A stretch of DNA of 64,000 bases, from NCBI RefSeq assembly GCF_011516765.1, contig NZ_JAAABN010000002.1, positions 248,001-312,000 of the forward strand. The letters are read 5' to 3'. Source of the stretch: Acetobacter sicerae. GTDB taxonomy: Bacteria > Pseudomonadota > Alphaproteobacteria > Acetobacterales > Acetobacteraceae. The notes beneath the pieces were generated by a model. That model was not told where the DNA came from. It saw only the letters and a list, made by a program, of their open reading frames with translations, and made no database searches. The position numbers and the translations under genes are program-made. Below, one piece after another: positions 35,366 to 44,635 of this stretch. Within the stretch, counting starts at the first letter, position 1; the number at the start of each line of letters is the position of its first letter.

Positions 35366-36414
35366 GGCTTTGTTGCACAAATCGGGAATTGGACGCGGCA
35401 AGCTCTTTGATGGGTCGTTGTTTACCGAACGGTCTGTGTGATTGGGGTTCCGAGCGCGGTGAAGCGATTGAGTATGGCGATACGGACGTGAACTTCGGAG
35501 ATCTGACGGCGAAAGTCTCGTGCCATGAGGCGCTGGCCGAGCAGTTTGATGCAGTGCATTTTCGTCTCGACGCGGCTTCGGCGGTGATACCCGCTCCAGC
35601 GTCGCCAGATTGCCCGCCCGAAGCGTTCTGAAGCCCGTATGGCCTCATTTCTGGCCCGGGCGCCAGGCGTTGTCGGGCGCCACAGTTTTGCATTCCGCCG
35701 GGGTGGAATGATCGCATCGGCACCTCGTTCCGCAATGGTCTCGTGGCAGCTTCGGGTGTCATAGGCGCCATCAGCCGTCACGCTGCCAATCTCTTCATCG
35801 TGCGGGATCTGCGCCAGCAATCCCGGCAGAACCGGTGCGTCACCAACGTCGTTACCGGTGATTTCGACAGCCCGGATTTCCAACGTTCGCTCGTCGATGC
35901 CGATATGAAGCTTGCGCCAGATCCTGCGTTTCGAGCCGCCATGCTTGCGCGTGTGCCACTCGCCTTCTCCTTCGATCTTGATCCCTGTGCTGTCGATCAG
36001 AAGATGCAAAGGCTCATTCGAGCCACGATAGGGAATGTCGACCGTCAGAAATTTCTGGCGACGACAGAGCGTGCTGAAATCCGGGACAGACCACGCCAAC
36101 CCGGCCAGACGAAGCAGACTTTCGACAAAACCGGTCGTCTGCCTCAGGGCCATACCAAACAAAACCTTCAGCGTCAGACAGGTCTGGATGGCGACATCGC
36201 TATAGTCTGGTCTGCGGCCGCGCCGTCCCGTCGGGAACCCATTCCAGGCCATGGTCGGGTCAAACCACACCGTCAGGGAGCCTCGTTGCTTCAGTGCGGC
36301 ATTATACGAACGCCAGTTCGTCGTCCGGTATCGAATGGGAGGTGGTTTGCTCATGCCCATCCATTACCAGAATGGGTTGGCTCGGTGAATCCTTCCCGTT
36401 TGTGCAACAAAGCC
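35366..36414 (-). mobile_element. insertion sequence, IS5 family, IS903 group (1049 bp)
   Basis: Complete element bounded by inverted repeats beginning GGCTTTGTTGCACAAA at both ends (left 35366 onward; right read as reverse complement from 36414). It is flanked by an exact 9-bp duplication, and the length, the GGCTTTGTTG terminus, the 9-bp duplication and the 312 aa DDE transposase all match the IS903 group of IS5. Intact ends plus identical duplications suggest a recent insertion. Confidence 0.93.
35422..36360 (-). CDS. IS5 family (IS903 group) transposase
   Basis: 312 aa DDE transposase, apparently full length. Catalytic residues by spacing are D123 (LLIDSTGIK), D197 (VTADGAYD) and E265 (RRSRVETKM), nearly the spacing of IS903. 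It has the N-terminal segment RYRTTNWRSYNAALKQRG common to this group. The frame is intact, so the element may still be active. The start is the ATG at 36360, with a second ATG two codons in. Confidence 0.95.
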   Translation of the reverse strand: MGMSKPPPIRYRTTNWRSYNAALKQRGSLTVWFDPTMAWNGFPTGRRGRRPDYSDVAIQTCLTLKVLFGMALRQTTGFVESLLRLAGLAWSVPDFSTLCRRQKFLTVDIPYRGSNEPLHLLIDSTGIKIEGEGEWHTRKHGGSKRRIWRKLHIGIDERTLEIRAVEITGNDVGDAPVLPGLLAQIPHDEEIGSVTADGAYDTRSCHETIAERGADAIIPPRRNAKLWRPTTPGARARNEAIRASERFGRAIWRRWSGYHRRSRVETKMHCIKLLGQRLMARDFRRQISEVHVRIAILNRFTALGTPITQTVR

Positions 36415-36423
36415 GGTGGGATC
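36415..36423 (+). repeat. target site duplication, right copy
   Basis: GGTGGGATC, the second copy of the 9-bp duplication created by the IS insertion. Confidence 0.93.
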
Positions 36424-36726
36424 ATCACAGCGGGTCCTGCCACACCCCTTCAACGCTGCCCTGGAAGGGTCACGGAGACTGCTCCGGACATCAGACTTCC
36501 TGCGACACCCACAACGACAACAACTTCTGGGACTGTGTCGCCAAGGATCACTATAGCGGCTGCAAATCAGACTGGAGCAACTGGGCTAACACCACCACTT
36601 CCAAGGGTGGCTGTGGCACTCAGATCGAGCATTGGCATGCGGGCGGCTGTGCAACGGCAGCCCTGCCTTCGGATTGCAACCAGCAGATCCACTGGACGGG
36701 CGCATTCACCCATTCCTGTGGCTGAT

Positions 36727-36755
36727 AAAAAAAGGGCGAGGAATAATCCTCGCCC
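36727..36755 (-). terminator. terminator for the minus-strand glucose dehydrogenase gene
   Basis: GGGCGAGG / CCTCGCCC hairpin with a six-base loop; on the minus strand it runs into seven T. It lies about 100 bases past the gcd stop. Confidence 0.65.
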
Positions 36756-36784
36756 CCATCTGGTGCTTTCCTGCCCGGATAAGA

Positions 36785-36815
36785 AACGTCACACCGCAAG
36801 GTGTGACGTTTTTTT
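36785..36815 (+). terminator. terminator for the plus-strand Cys/His-rich gene
   Basis: AACGTCACACC / GGTGTGACGTT hairpin around a short loop, followed by a T-run on the plus strand. It could also work weakly for the opposite strand. Confidence 0.8.
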
Positions 36816-36855
36816 AGGTCGGATCATCTGTAGACGACCCGACTTTCTCATTTCC

Positions 36856-39228
36856 TCAGGGAGCTTTGGCTTCATCAGGCAGAGCATAGGCGATGACATA
36901 ATCGCCGAGCTTCGTGCCAAATGATCCATGTCCGCCCGCAGCCGTCACAATGAACTGACGTCCGTTCTGCTCGTAGGTCATCGGTGTAGACTGACCGCCA
37001 GCCGGCAGACGGTCCTCCCACAGCTGCTGACCGGTCGTCATGTCATACGCCCGGATATAATAGTCAGCCGTCGAGGTCAGGAACGCCACGCCACCTGCGG
37101 TCGCGATCGGTCCACCGAGCGACGGAATGCCAACCTTGAAGCCGAACGGCAGAGGCGAACTGTCACGCGTGGTGCCGTTGCGGTGCATCCAGACAATCTT
37201 GTTCGTCTTGAGATCGATACCGGCGACATAACCCCAGCCCGGCTGTTTGCAGGGCACGCCGAACGGCGACAGGAACGGGTTCAGCTCCACGCCGAACGGT
37301 GTGCCATACTGCGGCTGAATGCCAAGCTCCGAACCGGATGCAGCACCGCTCTCGGCCGGTTTTGCCGGATTGTTGGGACCGCGGGGGATCAGGCGGGAGA
37401 CAAACGGAATGGCGATCGGGTTGGCGAAAGCGATCTGCCGAACAGGATCGACCGCAAGACCACCCCACTCGAACATGCCCAGATTGCCCGGGAAAACGAG
37501 CGTACCCTGTGTGGAAGGCGGCGTGAACGGTCCTTCATAACGCAGCGACTTGAACATGATGCGGCAGACGAGCTGATCCACCATGGTTGCGCCCCACATG
37601 TCCGCATCCGTCAGATTGTTTTTCGGACGGAATGTCAGCTCGGAGTAAGGCTGCGTAGGAGAAAGATGATCGCCCGGCGCAGCGCCCTGCGGAACCTTCG
37701 TCTCCGGAGCCGGCACCACAGGTACACCCGTGCGACGGTCGAGAACAAAGATGTTGCCGGTCTTGGCCGGAGCATAGATCGCCGGAACGACCGTGCCGTC
37801 GGCCTGATGAATATCGACAAGGCTCGGCTGGGACGGAATGTCCATGTCCCACAGATCGTGATGCACGGTCTGGTAGAACCAGGCTTTCTCGCCAGTGTCG
37901 GCGTTGAGAGCCAGCAGACCGGAAGCATAACGCTCCTGATCCGGCGTGCGGTGACCACCCCAGATGTCCGGTGTGGCGACACCCGTGGGAATATAGATCA
38001 GGTTCAGCTTCGCGTCGTAGGACGAGGTGATCCACGAGTTGGGTGAATTCGCCACATACTGATGAGTGTCGGACGGCAGTTCGTTCGGGTTGGGATTGCC
38101 CGCGTCAAACGCCCAGACAAGCTGACCCGTGCGCAGATCGAATCCACGCGTCACACCGGACGGCTCATGCGTTGAGTAGTTATCGGTCACAGCGCCTGAG
38201 ATGATCACAACCTTGCTGGTCACGACCGGCGGCGATGTCGGCTCATAGAAGCCAAGCTGCTTCATCGGCATGCCGTCGGTCAGGTCGATCTCGCCGTCCT
38301 TGCCGAACGCGGAGCACCGGGCGCCCGTCTTCGCATTGATCGCGAACAGACGGCCATCGTTGGTCGGCAGGAAGATGCGGCTGGCGCAGTCATCCGTAGC
38401 GTCTGCCGTTTCGGCGTAGGACACGCCACGGCAGGTCATGTGCTGAAAGGTAGGATTGTATTTGAGCTGGGGATCGAACATCCAGCGCTGCTTTCCGGTC
38501 TCGGCATCCAGAGCGAAAAGCTTCTGGTGCGGAGAGCAGAGATAGACCGTGTCGTTGATCTTGATCGGTGTGACTTCGTCCGTAATTTCTCCCGGATCGT
38601 TCGGACCTTTCAGATCATGGGTCCGGAAGGTCCACGCCACTTTCAGATTCCTGACGTTCTGTGCGTTGACCTGCCTGAGCGGCGAATAACGGTCACCGAA
38701 CTGGGTACGGCCATATGCCTCCCAATCAGAATCCGCTACCTGCCCCGCATCGCCGGGAACAACTTCCCCTGCCGCCTGAGGCAGGGCACCTGCGATATCC
38801 TGCGGGTCCTGCGTCAGGGCGTAACCGAAGATCACAACACCGGTGACAATGCCTGCGGCCAGAGGCGCGCGCGCTGCCTGCGCGCTACGACCCAGCTGAC
38901 GGGTGACGAACGGCAGAAGCAGCCACACGCCCAGAGGAAGGATCAGATCGCCGCGCGGGGCTAGCGTCCAGAAATCAAAGCCAGCTTCAACCACAGCCCA
39001 GATGAGTGTAGCGAAGACAATGAGAGTATAAAGCCACAACGCGGCTGCGTTACGCTTCCACAAAAGAAAGGCGGTCAGAAGCACCGCCACGCCACACGGC
39101 GCATAAAACAGCGACCCGCCCAGAGTGGCCAGCCACAATCCGCCACCGGCAAGAACCAGCCCGAGCAGGGCGGTCACGAGCACAGTGACAACGAGTATCA
39201 CTCCGGGCCTGTCAGCACGCGTTGTCAT
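36856..39228 (-). CDS. gcd: membrane-bound PQQ-dependent glucose dehydrogenase
   Basis: 790 aa quinoprotein that oxidises glucose to gluconolactone at the periplasmic face and passes electrons to ubiquinone. The N-terminal ~145 residues form about five membrane helices (VILVVTVLVTALLGLVLAGG, YAPCGVAVLLTAFLLW). The PQQ beta-propeller follows: SDWEAYGRTQFGDRYSPL, WMFDPQLKYNPTFQHMTCRG, GVTRGFDLRTGQLVWAFD, YQTVHHDLWDMDIPSQPSL and IAYALPDEAKAP at the end. The start at 39228 puts membrane helices right at the N-terminus; the frame upstream lacks family-like sequence. It fits the incomplete sugar oxidation typical of acetic acid bacteria and complements the gno-gntP pair. Confidence 0.95.
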   Translation of the reverse strand: MTTRADRPGVILVVTVLVTALLGLVLAGGGLWLATLGGSLFYAPCGVAVLLTAFLLWKRNAAALWLYTLIVFATLIWAVVEAGFDFWTLAPRGDLILPLGVWLLLPFVTRQLGRSAQAARAPLAAGIVTGVVIFGYALTQDPQDIAGALPQAAGEVVPGDAGQVADSDWEAYGRTQFGDRYSPLRQVNAQNVRNLKVAWTFRTHDLKGPNDPGEITDEVTPIKINDTVYLCSPHQKLFALDAETGKQRWMFDPQLKYNPTFQHMTCRGVSYAETADATDDCASRIFLPTNDGRLFAINAKTGARCSAFGKDGEIDLTDGMPMKQLGFYEPTSPPVVTSKVVIISGAVTDNYSTHEPSGVTRGFDLRTGQLVWAFDAGNPNPNELPSDTHQYVANSPNSWITSSYDAKLNLIYIPTGVATPDIWGGHRTPDQERYASGLLALNADTGEKAWFYQTVHHDLWDMDIPSQPSLVDIHQADGTVVPAIYAPAKTGNIFVLDRRTGVPVVPAPETKVPQGAAPGDHLSPTQPYSELTFRPKNNLTDADMWGATMVDQLVCRIMFKSLRYEGPFTPPSTQGTLVFPGNLGMFEWGGLAVDPVRQIAFANPIAIPFVSRLIPRGPNNPAKPAESGAASGSELGIQPQYGTPFGVELNPFLSPFGVPCKQPGWGYVAGIDLKTNKIVWMHRNGTTRDSSPLPFGFKVGIPSLGGPIATAGGVAFLTSTADYYIRAYDMTTGQQLWEDRLPAGGQSTPMTYEQNGRQFIVTAAGGHGSFGTKLGDYVIAYALPDEAKAP

Positions 39229-39418
39229 AAATTCAGGGCCTTTTCGACGTCCATCACACATTACGTTCATGCACAAACAGATGAGACGGCCCCCGGTTGT
39301 CAACGGGAAGTTGAAAAAACCTCGACGGTGGGATTTGTCGGAACTTTCCCTTATAAGCGCCGCCTCACCCGTTCAGCGCTGCCTTTCCTGCCGCCTGGCC
39401 TCACACGGATTTCGGTTC

Positions 39419-40747
39419 ATGTCTTCGTCTTCAGTCTTCTCTCCGGCAGCGACAGCGTCGTCCAGAGTCCTGTCCTTTTCCCAGATTCGCATTCTGGTTC
39501 TGGCGTCACTGGGCGGCGCTCTCGAATTTTATGACTTCGTGATCTTCGCATTTCTGGCCAAGCTCATCGCCCTCCATTTCTTCCCGGCCAGTCAGGCGGC
39601 ATGGCTCAGACAGACAGAAGCGTTCGGACTGTTCGGCGCCGGTTATCTGGCGCGTCCGCTTGGCGGGATCATCATGGCGCATTTTGGCGATATCGCCGGA
39701 CGCAAGAAGGTCTTCACCTTCAGCGTGCTGCTGATGGCGCTTCCCACGCTCATGATGGGTCTTCTGCCCGGCTATGAAACGCTTGGACCGGGCGCGCCTC
39801 TGATCCTGCTGCTCCTGCGCATGGCTCAGGGAGCGGCCATCGGCGGCGAAGCTCCGGGCGGATGGGTGTTCGTTGCCGAACATGCTCCGCCGGGACGCGT
39901 GGGACTGGCGACCGGCCTGCTCACCGGCGGGCTGACCGGCGGCATCCTTCTCGGGTCGCTGGTGATCCTGGCGTTGAACGCGGTGCTTTCTCCGACCGCC
40001 GTGAGCGACTGGGGCTGGCGTCTCCCGTTCATTATCGGCGGAATTTTCGGAATTGGCGCGATGATCCTGCGGCGCTGGCTGGACGAGACACCCGTGTTCC
40101 GTGAAATGCACCAGCGTGCTGAAACAGCTTCGTCCCTGCCTGCCGCCATCCTGCTGCGGGATCACCGCTTTTCCATTCTGTGCTCGGTTCTGACGACATG
40201 GACCCTGACGGCGGCCATTGTCGTGCTGATCCTGATGATGCCACCGCTGATGCAGTCCCTGCACCATATCCCTCCGTCAGAAACCATGCTGGCGAGCCTT
40301 GTCGCCACCCTTTGTCTTACGGTCTCGGTCGTTTCCGTGAGCGCCCTGACCGACAGCATCTCGCTGAGCGTGATGAGTCTTGTGTGCGGACCGCTGCTCG
40401 CCGTGGGCGCTTTTACGCTGTACAGCCTGCCTGCCCAGTTTCCCCATTCCCTACCTGTCTGGGCCGGACTTGCCGGACTCTGCTGCGGTTTTGTGGGACT
40501 GGTTCCCGTCGGCATGCTGCGCGCCTTCCCGCCGATGGTGCGGTTTTCCGGCGTTTCGCTGGCCTACAACATCGCCTACGCGCTTTTTGGCGGACTGACT
40601 CCGGCCATCATCTCTGCAATCACACCTTATACGCCACTCGCTCCAGCGTTTTACGTTACGCTCGCCGCGGTGGCCGGCTGTGCAGGATTGTGGCTGATGA
40701 ACAACCACAGGCAACGCCAGATGCCGTCAGAAGCTTTGCCTGTATGA
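39419..40747 (+). CDS. MFS transporter, metabolite:H+ symporter type
   Basis: 442 aa permease with twelve hydrophobic segments. The N-terminal helix ASLGGALEFYDFVIFAFLA and GYLARPLGGIIMAHFGDIAGRKKVF are diagnostic of the metabolite:H+ symporter branch (ProP/ShiA/KgtP relatives), and QGAAIGGEAPGGWVFVAEHA is another family segment. Substrate is unknown, probably an organic acid or osmolyte. The ATG at 39419 is chosen because family homology starts shortly after it; the longer frame overlaps the divergent gcd gene. Confidence 0.87.
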   Translation: MSSSSVFSPAATASSRVLSFSQIRILVLASLGGALEFYDFVIFAFLAKLIALHFFPASQAAWLRQTEAFGLFGAGYLARPLGGIIMAHFGDIAGRKKVFTFSVLLMALPTLMMGLLPGYETLGPGAPLILLLLRMAQGAAIGGEAPGGWVFVAEHAPPGRVGLATGLLTGGLTGGILLGSLVILALNAVLSPTAVSDWGWRLPFIIGGIFGIGAMILRRWLDETPVFREMHQRAETASSLPAAILLRDHRFSILCSVLTTWTLTAAIVVLILMMPPLMQSLHHIPPSETMLASLVATLCLTVSVVSVSALTDSISLSVMSLVCGPLLAVGAFTLYSLPAQFPHSLPVWAGLAGLCCGFVGLVPVGMLRAFPPMVRFSGVSLAYNIAYALFGGLTPAIISAITPYTPLAPAFYVTLAAVAGCAGLWLMNNHRQRQMPSEALPV

Positions 40748-40885
40748 TGTTTTCCGTAATGGCTTGAGCTGTAAAACCATCGGGCTTCTTCAGGGCGAAC
40801 CCGAACACAGAATGTGCGTTAAACTGACACAAACATTGTGTTCTGCTTTGCCCGACACCCCATTTCACAGCCTTTACGGACTCCC

Positions 40886-42973
40886 ATGACCGGTCATTCC
40901 CTGTTCAGCCGTCACAGAAAACTGTTCATCGGCCTCGGCACCCCGGTCGTGCTGATTCTTCTGCTCATCGCATTCTGGTCGTGGGACTGGTTTGTGCCTC
41001 TGGTCAATCGACAGGTAACCGCGCTCCTTGGCCGCAAGACCACCATCGAGCATCTGCATGTCAGTGTCGGCTTTGTGCCGAAGGTCCGGATTGATGGCGT
41101 CAGGATCGAGCAGCCTGACAATTTCAAATCCGAAACCACGCCGTTTTTTACAGCAGACCATCTGCTTGTCAGAATTCGTCTGCTGGCGCTTCTCCACGGC
41201 AGGACGGAACTGCCCCGCATTGCGGTCGATACCCCCAGAGCGGACATTCAGCGGCGTCAGGATGGTAGCAACAACTACACGTTCGCTTCCGACAGCAAGA
41301 AAACCGAAGACGACAAGAAAAACGGTGCGATCACCCTTCCCGACATTGAAGAGTTCGATATCCGTGACGGCCATCTGCGCCTCCGGGATCAGAAGCTTCG
41401 GGCGGACATGATCTCACAACTGCATACGACGCCACCGACCTCCGCCACCAATCGCGGGACGATCGTCATGGATACGACCGGGCGATATGCCGGGCAGCCG
41501 ATCGTTGGTCATTTTATCGGCGGAGCGCTTCTGTCCCTGCAGAACGTCAAGACGCCCTACCCTGTCAATCTGGAAGTGAAAAACGGCCCCACCCGGGTAA
41601 CGCTCAAAGGCACCGTGAACAATCCGCTGGCTTTTGAAGGAACACAGCTTGTCCTGCATCTGTCCGGACCGGATATGTCCCTGCTCTACCCGCTGACCGG
41701 CGTGCCAATTCCGCAGACGCCGTCCTATGATATTCGCGGCAAACTGGATTACGACCAGCAGCATATCGCATTCAGAAGCTTCACCGGGCACATGGGTTCC
41801 AGCGATCTGAGCGGCACCATCACCGTCGATCCGCATCAGACTGTGCCGTTTGTCGAGGCGTCGCTCCGGTCACGTCGAGTGGACATTCAGGATCTGGGTG
41901 GCTTTATCGGAGCGAAGCCGGGAGAGAAGACCGCTTCAGAGAAAAAAGTGGACGCGAAGGACCCGAATGTCCTGCCGGACACGCCGATCAACGTGCCGAA
42001 GCTGCGCGCGATCAACGCCCACGTCACCTATAAAGGTGAGCACATCCAGAACAGGCAGCTTCCTCTGGATGATATCGACGCCGAATTCACGGTCCAGGAC
42101 GGCGAAATCGATGTGAAGAAGCTGAACTTCGGTGTCGGCACCGGCACACTGGCCAGCAGCGCGACATTGAAACCGGTGAATGACAAGAACTTCGCCGTCA
42201 AAGCCAAAGTGGATTTCTCCCGTATCGATCTGGCGCACATCATGCGCACCGCCACCGGGACCAGCGCGCAGGGCGGCGTCATTGGCGGCCGTTTCAGCCT
42301 GAACTCCACTGGCAACTCGATCGCGTCCCTTATGGCGAACGGTAATGGTGGCCTCACGCTCGTTCTTGTGAAAGGCGGCGAAATCTCGGCGCTCATTCCT
42401 GCGGCGCTCGGGCTGGAACTTGGCGAGGCCGTGCTGTCGGCGCTTGGTCTGCCGTCCCACTCTCAGGTGGAGTGCTTCGTGACCGACATGCCGCTGAATA
42501 ACGGCATCGCCAGCACCCGCTCCATGCTGCTGCGCACGAACGACACACGCACGCTCGGCCGTGGTGACATCAACTTCCGCACCAACAAGATCGACTATTC
42601 CCTGACGACCCGTTCGACCGGATTCACCATTCTGTCCTTCCCGGGCGCATTCAACATCACAGGTCCGCTGAAGTCACCAACCGTGCTGCCGGGTGCGGAA
42701 ATTCTCGGTCGCGCCGCCGCGGCGGCCGGGCTTGGCTTTGTGTTCCCGCCGCTCGCTCTTCTGCCGACAGTCCAGTTCGGTGTGGGCAAGGGCTCCCTCT
42801 GTGAAAAGGCTCTGCAGGAAGTGAACGACAATCCTGCCTCGGGGAAAGCGCCGGGTGGAGTGGAGGAGAATGCCGCGCCCAAGGGCAATGCCCAGGCAGC
42901 CCCCAAGGCCAGCGGTAAAAAAATGAGCCCGGCTGAAGTGAAGGCTGCATGGAAGAAAAAGCTGAAACATTAA
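40886..42973 (+). CDS. AsmA family protein (first of two in the window)
   Basis: 695 aa envelope protein of the AsmA/YhdP-like group, large proteins thought to bridge inner and outer membranes and support lipid transport. One N-terminal membrane anchor (LFIGLGTPVVLILLLIAFW), then a long beta-rich periplasmic chain with AsmA segments such as LHVSVGFVPKVRIDGVRIEQ. The AsmA_2-like C-terminal region has GGRFSLNSTGNSIASLMANG and GDINFRTNKIDYSLTTRS. It ends in a Lys/Ala/Pro-rich tail. The ATG at 40886 is preferred over an upstream in-frame extension. It stands alone between two transporters. Confidence 0.85.
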   Translation: MTGHSLFSRHRKLFIGLGTPVVLILLLIAFWSWDWFVPLVNRQVTALLGRKTTIEHLHVSVGFVPKVRIDGVRIEQPDNFKSETTPFFTADHLLVRIRLLALLHGRTELPRIAVDTPRADIQRRQDGSNNYTFASDSKKTEDDKKNGAITLPDIEEFDIRDGHLRLRDQKLRADMISQLHTTPPTSATNRGTIVMDTTGRYAGQPIVGHFIGGALLSLQNVKTPYPVNLEVKNGPTRVTLKGTVNNPLAFEGTQLVLHLSGPDMSLLYPLTGVPIPQTPSYDIRGKLDYDQQHIAFRSFTGHMGSSDLSGTITVDPHQTVPFVEASLRSRRVDIQDLGGFIGAKPGEKTASEKKVDAKDPNVLPDTPINVPKLRAINAHVTYKGEHIQNRQLPLDDIDAEFTVQDGEIDVKKLNFGVGTGTLASSATLKPVNDKNFAVKAKVDFSRIDLAHIMRTATGTSAQGGVIGGRFSLNSTGNSIASLMANGNGGLTLVLVKGGEISALIPAALGLELGEAVLSALGLPSHSQVECFVTDMPLNNGIASTRSMLLRTNDTRTLGRGDINFRTNKIDYSLTTRSTGFTILSFPGAFNITGPLKSPTVLPGAEILGRAAAAAGLGFVFPPLALLPTVQFGVGKGSLCEKALQEVNDNPASGKAPGGVEENAAPKGNAQAAPKASGKKMSPAEVKAAWKKKLKH

Positions 42974-43064
42974 GAGTGTATTGACTTGTCGGGGTGGTGG
43001 CACGAAAGGTTATCCACAGACATTTTAATAAGTCTGCTGCGTCACAAGAGGTCAGAACACCCCG

Positions 43065-44471
43065 ATGCCTTCTTCCACTCCGACATCCATCCAGCAGGAT
43101 GCTTCAGCGCGTGTGCGCCGCACCACGTTCTTTCTCGCACTGGCCGCTGGTCTCGCGGGTCTCATGTTCGGGCTCGACACCGGAGTCATCGCAGGGGCTC
43201 TCGGATTTATCCGTGAGGAATTCCAGACCGACGACCGCACGACGGAATGGATTGTTTCTTCCCTCATGCTGGCGGCGGCTTTCGGGTCGGTGCTCGCAGT
43301 CTTTGTTGCTGACAAATGGGGACGCAAAGGCACTCTGCTGGTCGCAGGCGGGCTGTTTCTGAGCGGAACGGCTCTCTGTGCTTTGGCCACCAGTGTCAGC
43401 ATGATGATTGCTGGCCGCGCCTGCCTCGGGCTGGGCGTGGGACTGGCCGCTTTTGCCGCCCCTCTCTACATCGCCGAAATCGCCTCTCAGGACCGACGCG
43501 GCGCGATGATCTCCTCCTACCAACTGATGATCACCATCGGGATTCTGCTGGCTTTCACGTCTGACAGCCTTCTTACTCCGGGCGGACACTGGCGGATCAT
43601 GTTCGGCGTGCTCAGTGTGCCGACGGTACTGTTTCTTGCGACCACCCTGCTCCTGCCCTATTCCCCGCGCTGGCTTCTGACCAAGGGGCGTCGTCAGGAA
43701 GCGCGGGACGTTCTGCTGCGCGTGAGGGAGACGGCGGAAGAAGCCGATGCGGAACTCTCACGTATCGATCGACAGCTTGGACGCGAGGAGTCCGCTGGCG
43801 CGGCTCTGCTGATTTCAAACCCCAATTTCCGGCGCACCTTCGTGCTTGGCATCGCCCTACAGGTGCTGCAGCAGTTTTCCGGCATCAACGTACTGATGTA
43901 TTACGCCCCGACCGTTCTGAATCACATGGGCTTCAATACGTCGAGTTCCGTGTGGTGCACGACGATCATCGGCGTTGTGAATACAGCGGCGACTTTCGTG
44001 GCGGTCGCTCTCATGGACCGCTGGGGACGGCGTCTTCTTCTGAGCATCAGCACATTCTTCTCCGCCATCGCCATGCTCGGGTTCGGCACGCTGCTCTGGA
44101 CAGGCGCGACCTCCATGATGGCCAGCATGATTGCGATGGGCTTCCTGATTCTGTTCATCGCGGCCTTTGCCGTCGGTCAGGGACCGCTGCCGTGGATCAT
44201 CGGCTCCGAGGTACAGCCTCTGCGTGGACGCACATTCGCCGTGTCGTGCTCTACCCTGGCAAGCTGGGTCGCCAACTGGCTGATCAGTAATATCTTTCTC
44301 TCGAGCATGAGCGTGATTGGTGACTTTGGCGTCTTCTGGTGCCTCGCCGGCTTCAACGCGCTGTTCTTTGTCGTGGGTCTGATGTTTGTGCCTGAAACCA
44401 AAGGGTGTTCACTGGAAGATATTGAAGACCGCATCAACTCCGGTGTACGTCTTCGGGATGCAGGACAGTAA
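43065..44471 (+). CDS. sugar porter family MFS transporter
   Basis: 468 aa sugar:proton symporter-like permease (GalP/XylE branch). The signatures are visible: GLDTGVIAGALGFI, the RxGRR-type loops DKWGRKGTLL and DRWGRRLLL, PESPRWLL-like PYSPRWLLTKGR, QQFSGINVLMYYAPTVL, and PETKG near the C-terminus. It probably imports a hexose or pentose for cytoplasmic metabolism. The start is the ATG at 43065. No terminator with a T-run was seen; an AT-rich 160-base spacer follows. Confidence 0.9.
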   Translation: MPSSTPTSIQQDASARVRRTTFFLALAAGLAGLMFGLDTGVIAGALGFIREEFQTDDRTTEWIVSSLMLAAAFGSVLAVFVADKWGRKGTLLVAGGLFLSGTALCALATSVSMMIAGRACLGLGVGLAAFAAPLYIAEIASQDRRGAMISSYQLMITIGILLAFTSDSLLTPGGHWRIMFGVLSVPTVLFLATTLLLPYSPRWLLTKGRRQEARDVLLRVRETAEEADAELSRIDRQLGREESAGAALLISNPNFRRTFVLGIALQVLQQFSGINVLMYYAPTVLNHMGFNTSSSVWCTTIIGVVNTAATFVAVALMDRWGRRLLLSISTFFSAIAMLGFGTLLWTGATSMMASMIAMGFLILFIAAFAVGQGPLPWIIGSEVQPLRGRTFAVSCSTLASWVANWLISNIFLSSMSVIGDFGVFWCLAGFNALFFVVGLMFVPETKGCSLEDIEDRINSGVRLRDAGQ

Positions 44472-44534
44472 AAAAACCAATATATAAAATAAATAATAAT
44501 CAGTATTTATGTGTAAATAAAATACATATTATTG

Positions 44535-44600
44535 AATAATTGACTGAATTTATTATTTATCCCAGATATTATTTTCGGGGACATTAACTAATAATTGACT
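44535..44600. promoter_or_regulatory. direct repeats upstream of the double-glycine peptide gene
   Basis: AATAATTGACT occurs exactly at 44535-44545 and 44590-44600, within a strongly AT-rich 160-base spacer. It could serve as a regulator site or be chance in AT-rich DNA. Confidence 0.25.
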
Positions 44601-44635
44601 CCATCTCGTCTCCGTAACATCAAAAGGAAGACAAC

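Larger units (their letters stand above)
34369..36725 (+). pseudogene. surface-type beta-rich protein with Cys/His-rich tail, split by an IS element
   Basis: The original gene ran 34369-35365 and continued at 36424-36725. Removing the IS and one copy of the 9-bp duplication joins codon D332 to H333 (WWD|HHSGSC) and restores 432 aa with no frameshift. The first ~280 residues are low-complexity, Thr/Ser/Asn/Gly-rich beta sequence resembling repeat modules of secreted or surface proteins (DFLDPTNWESGQLP, TLTIDDSSNVTLT, NGSYTLTIDTSNNQT). No classical signal peptide is seen. The last ~145 residues have about 12 cysteines, many histidines (DHHHHHD), Trp and a Gly run. As it stands, translation would yield the first 332 residues plus about 88 IS-encoded ones, ending at 35631. 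RBS GGCTGAGAG. Function unknown. Confidence 0.8.

Noticed and set aside
35743-36924. 393-codon plus-strand frame spanning the IS and flank
   Set aside because: It runs antisense through the transposase and out of frame with the interrupted gene; no domain.
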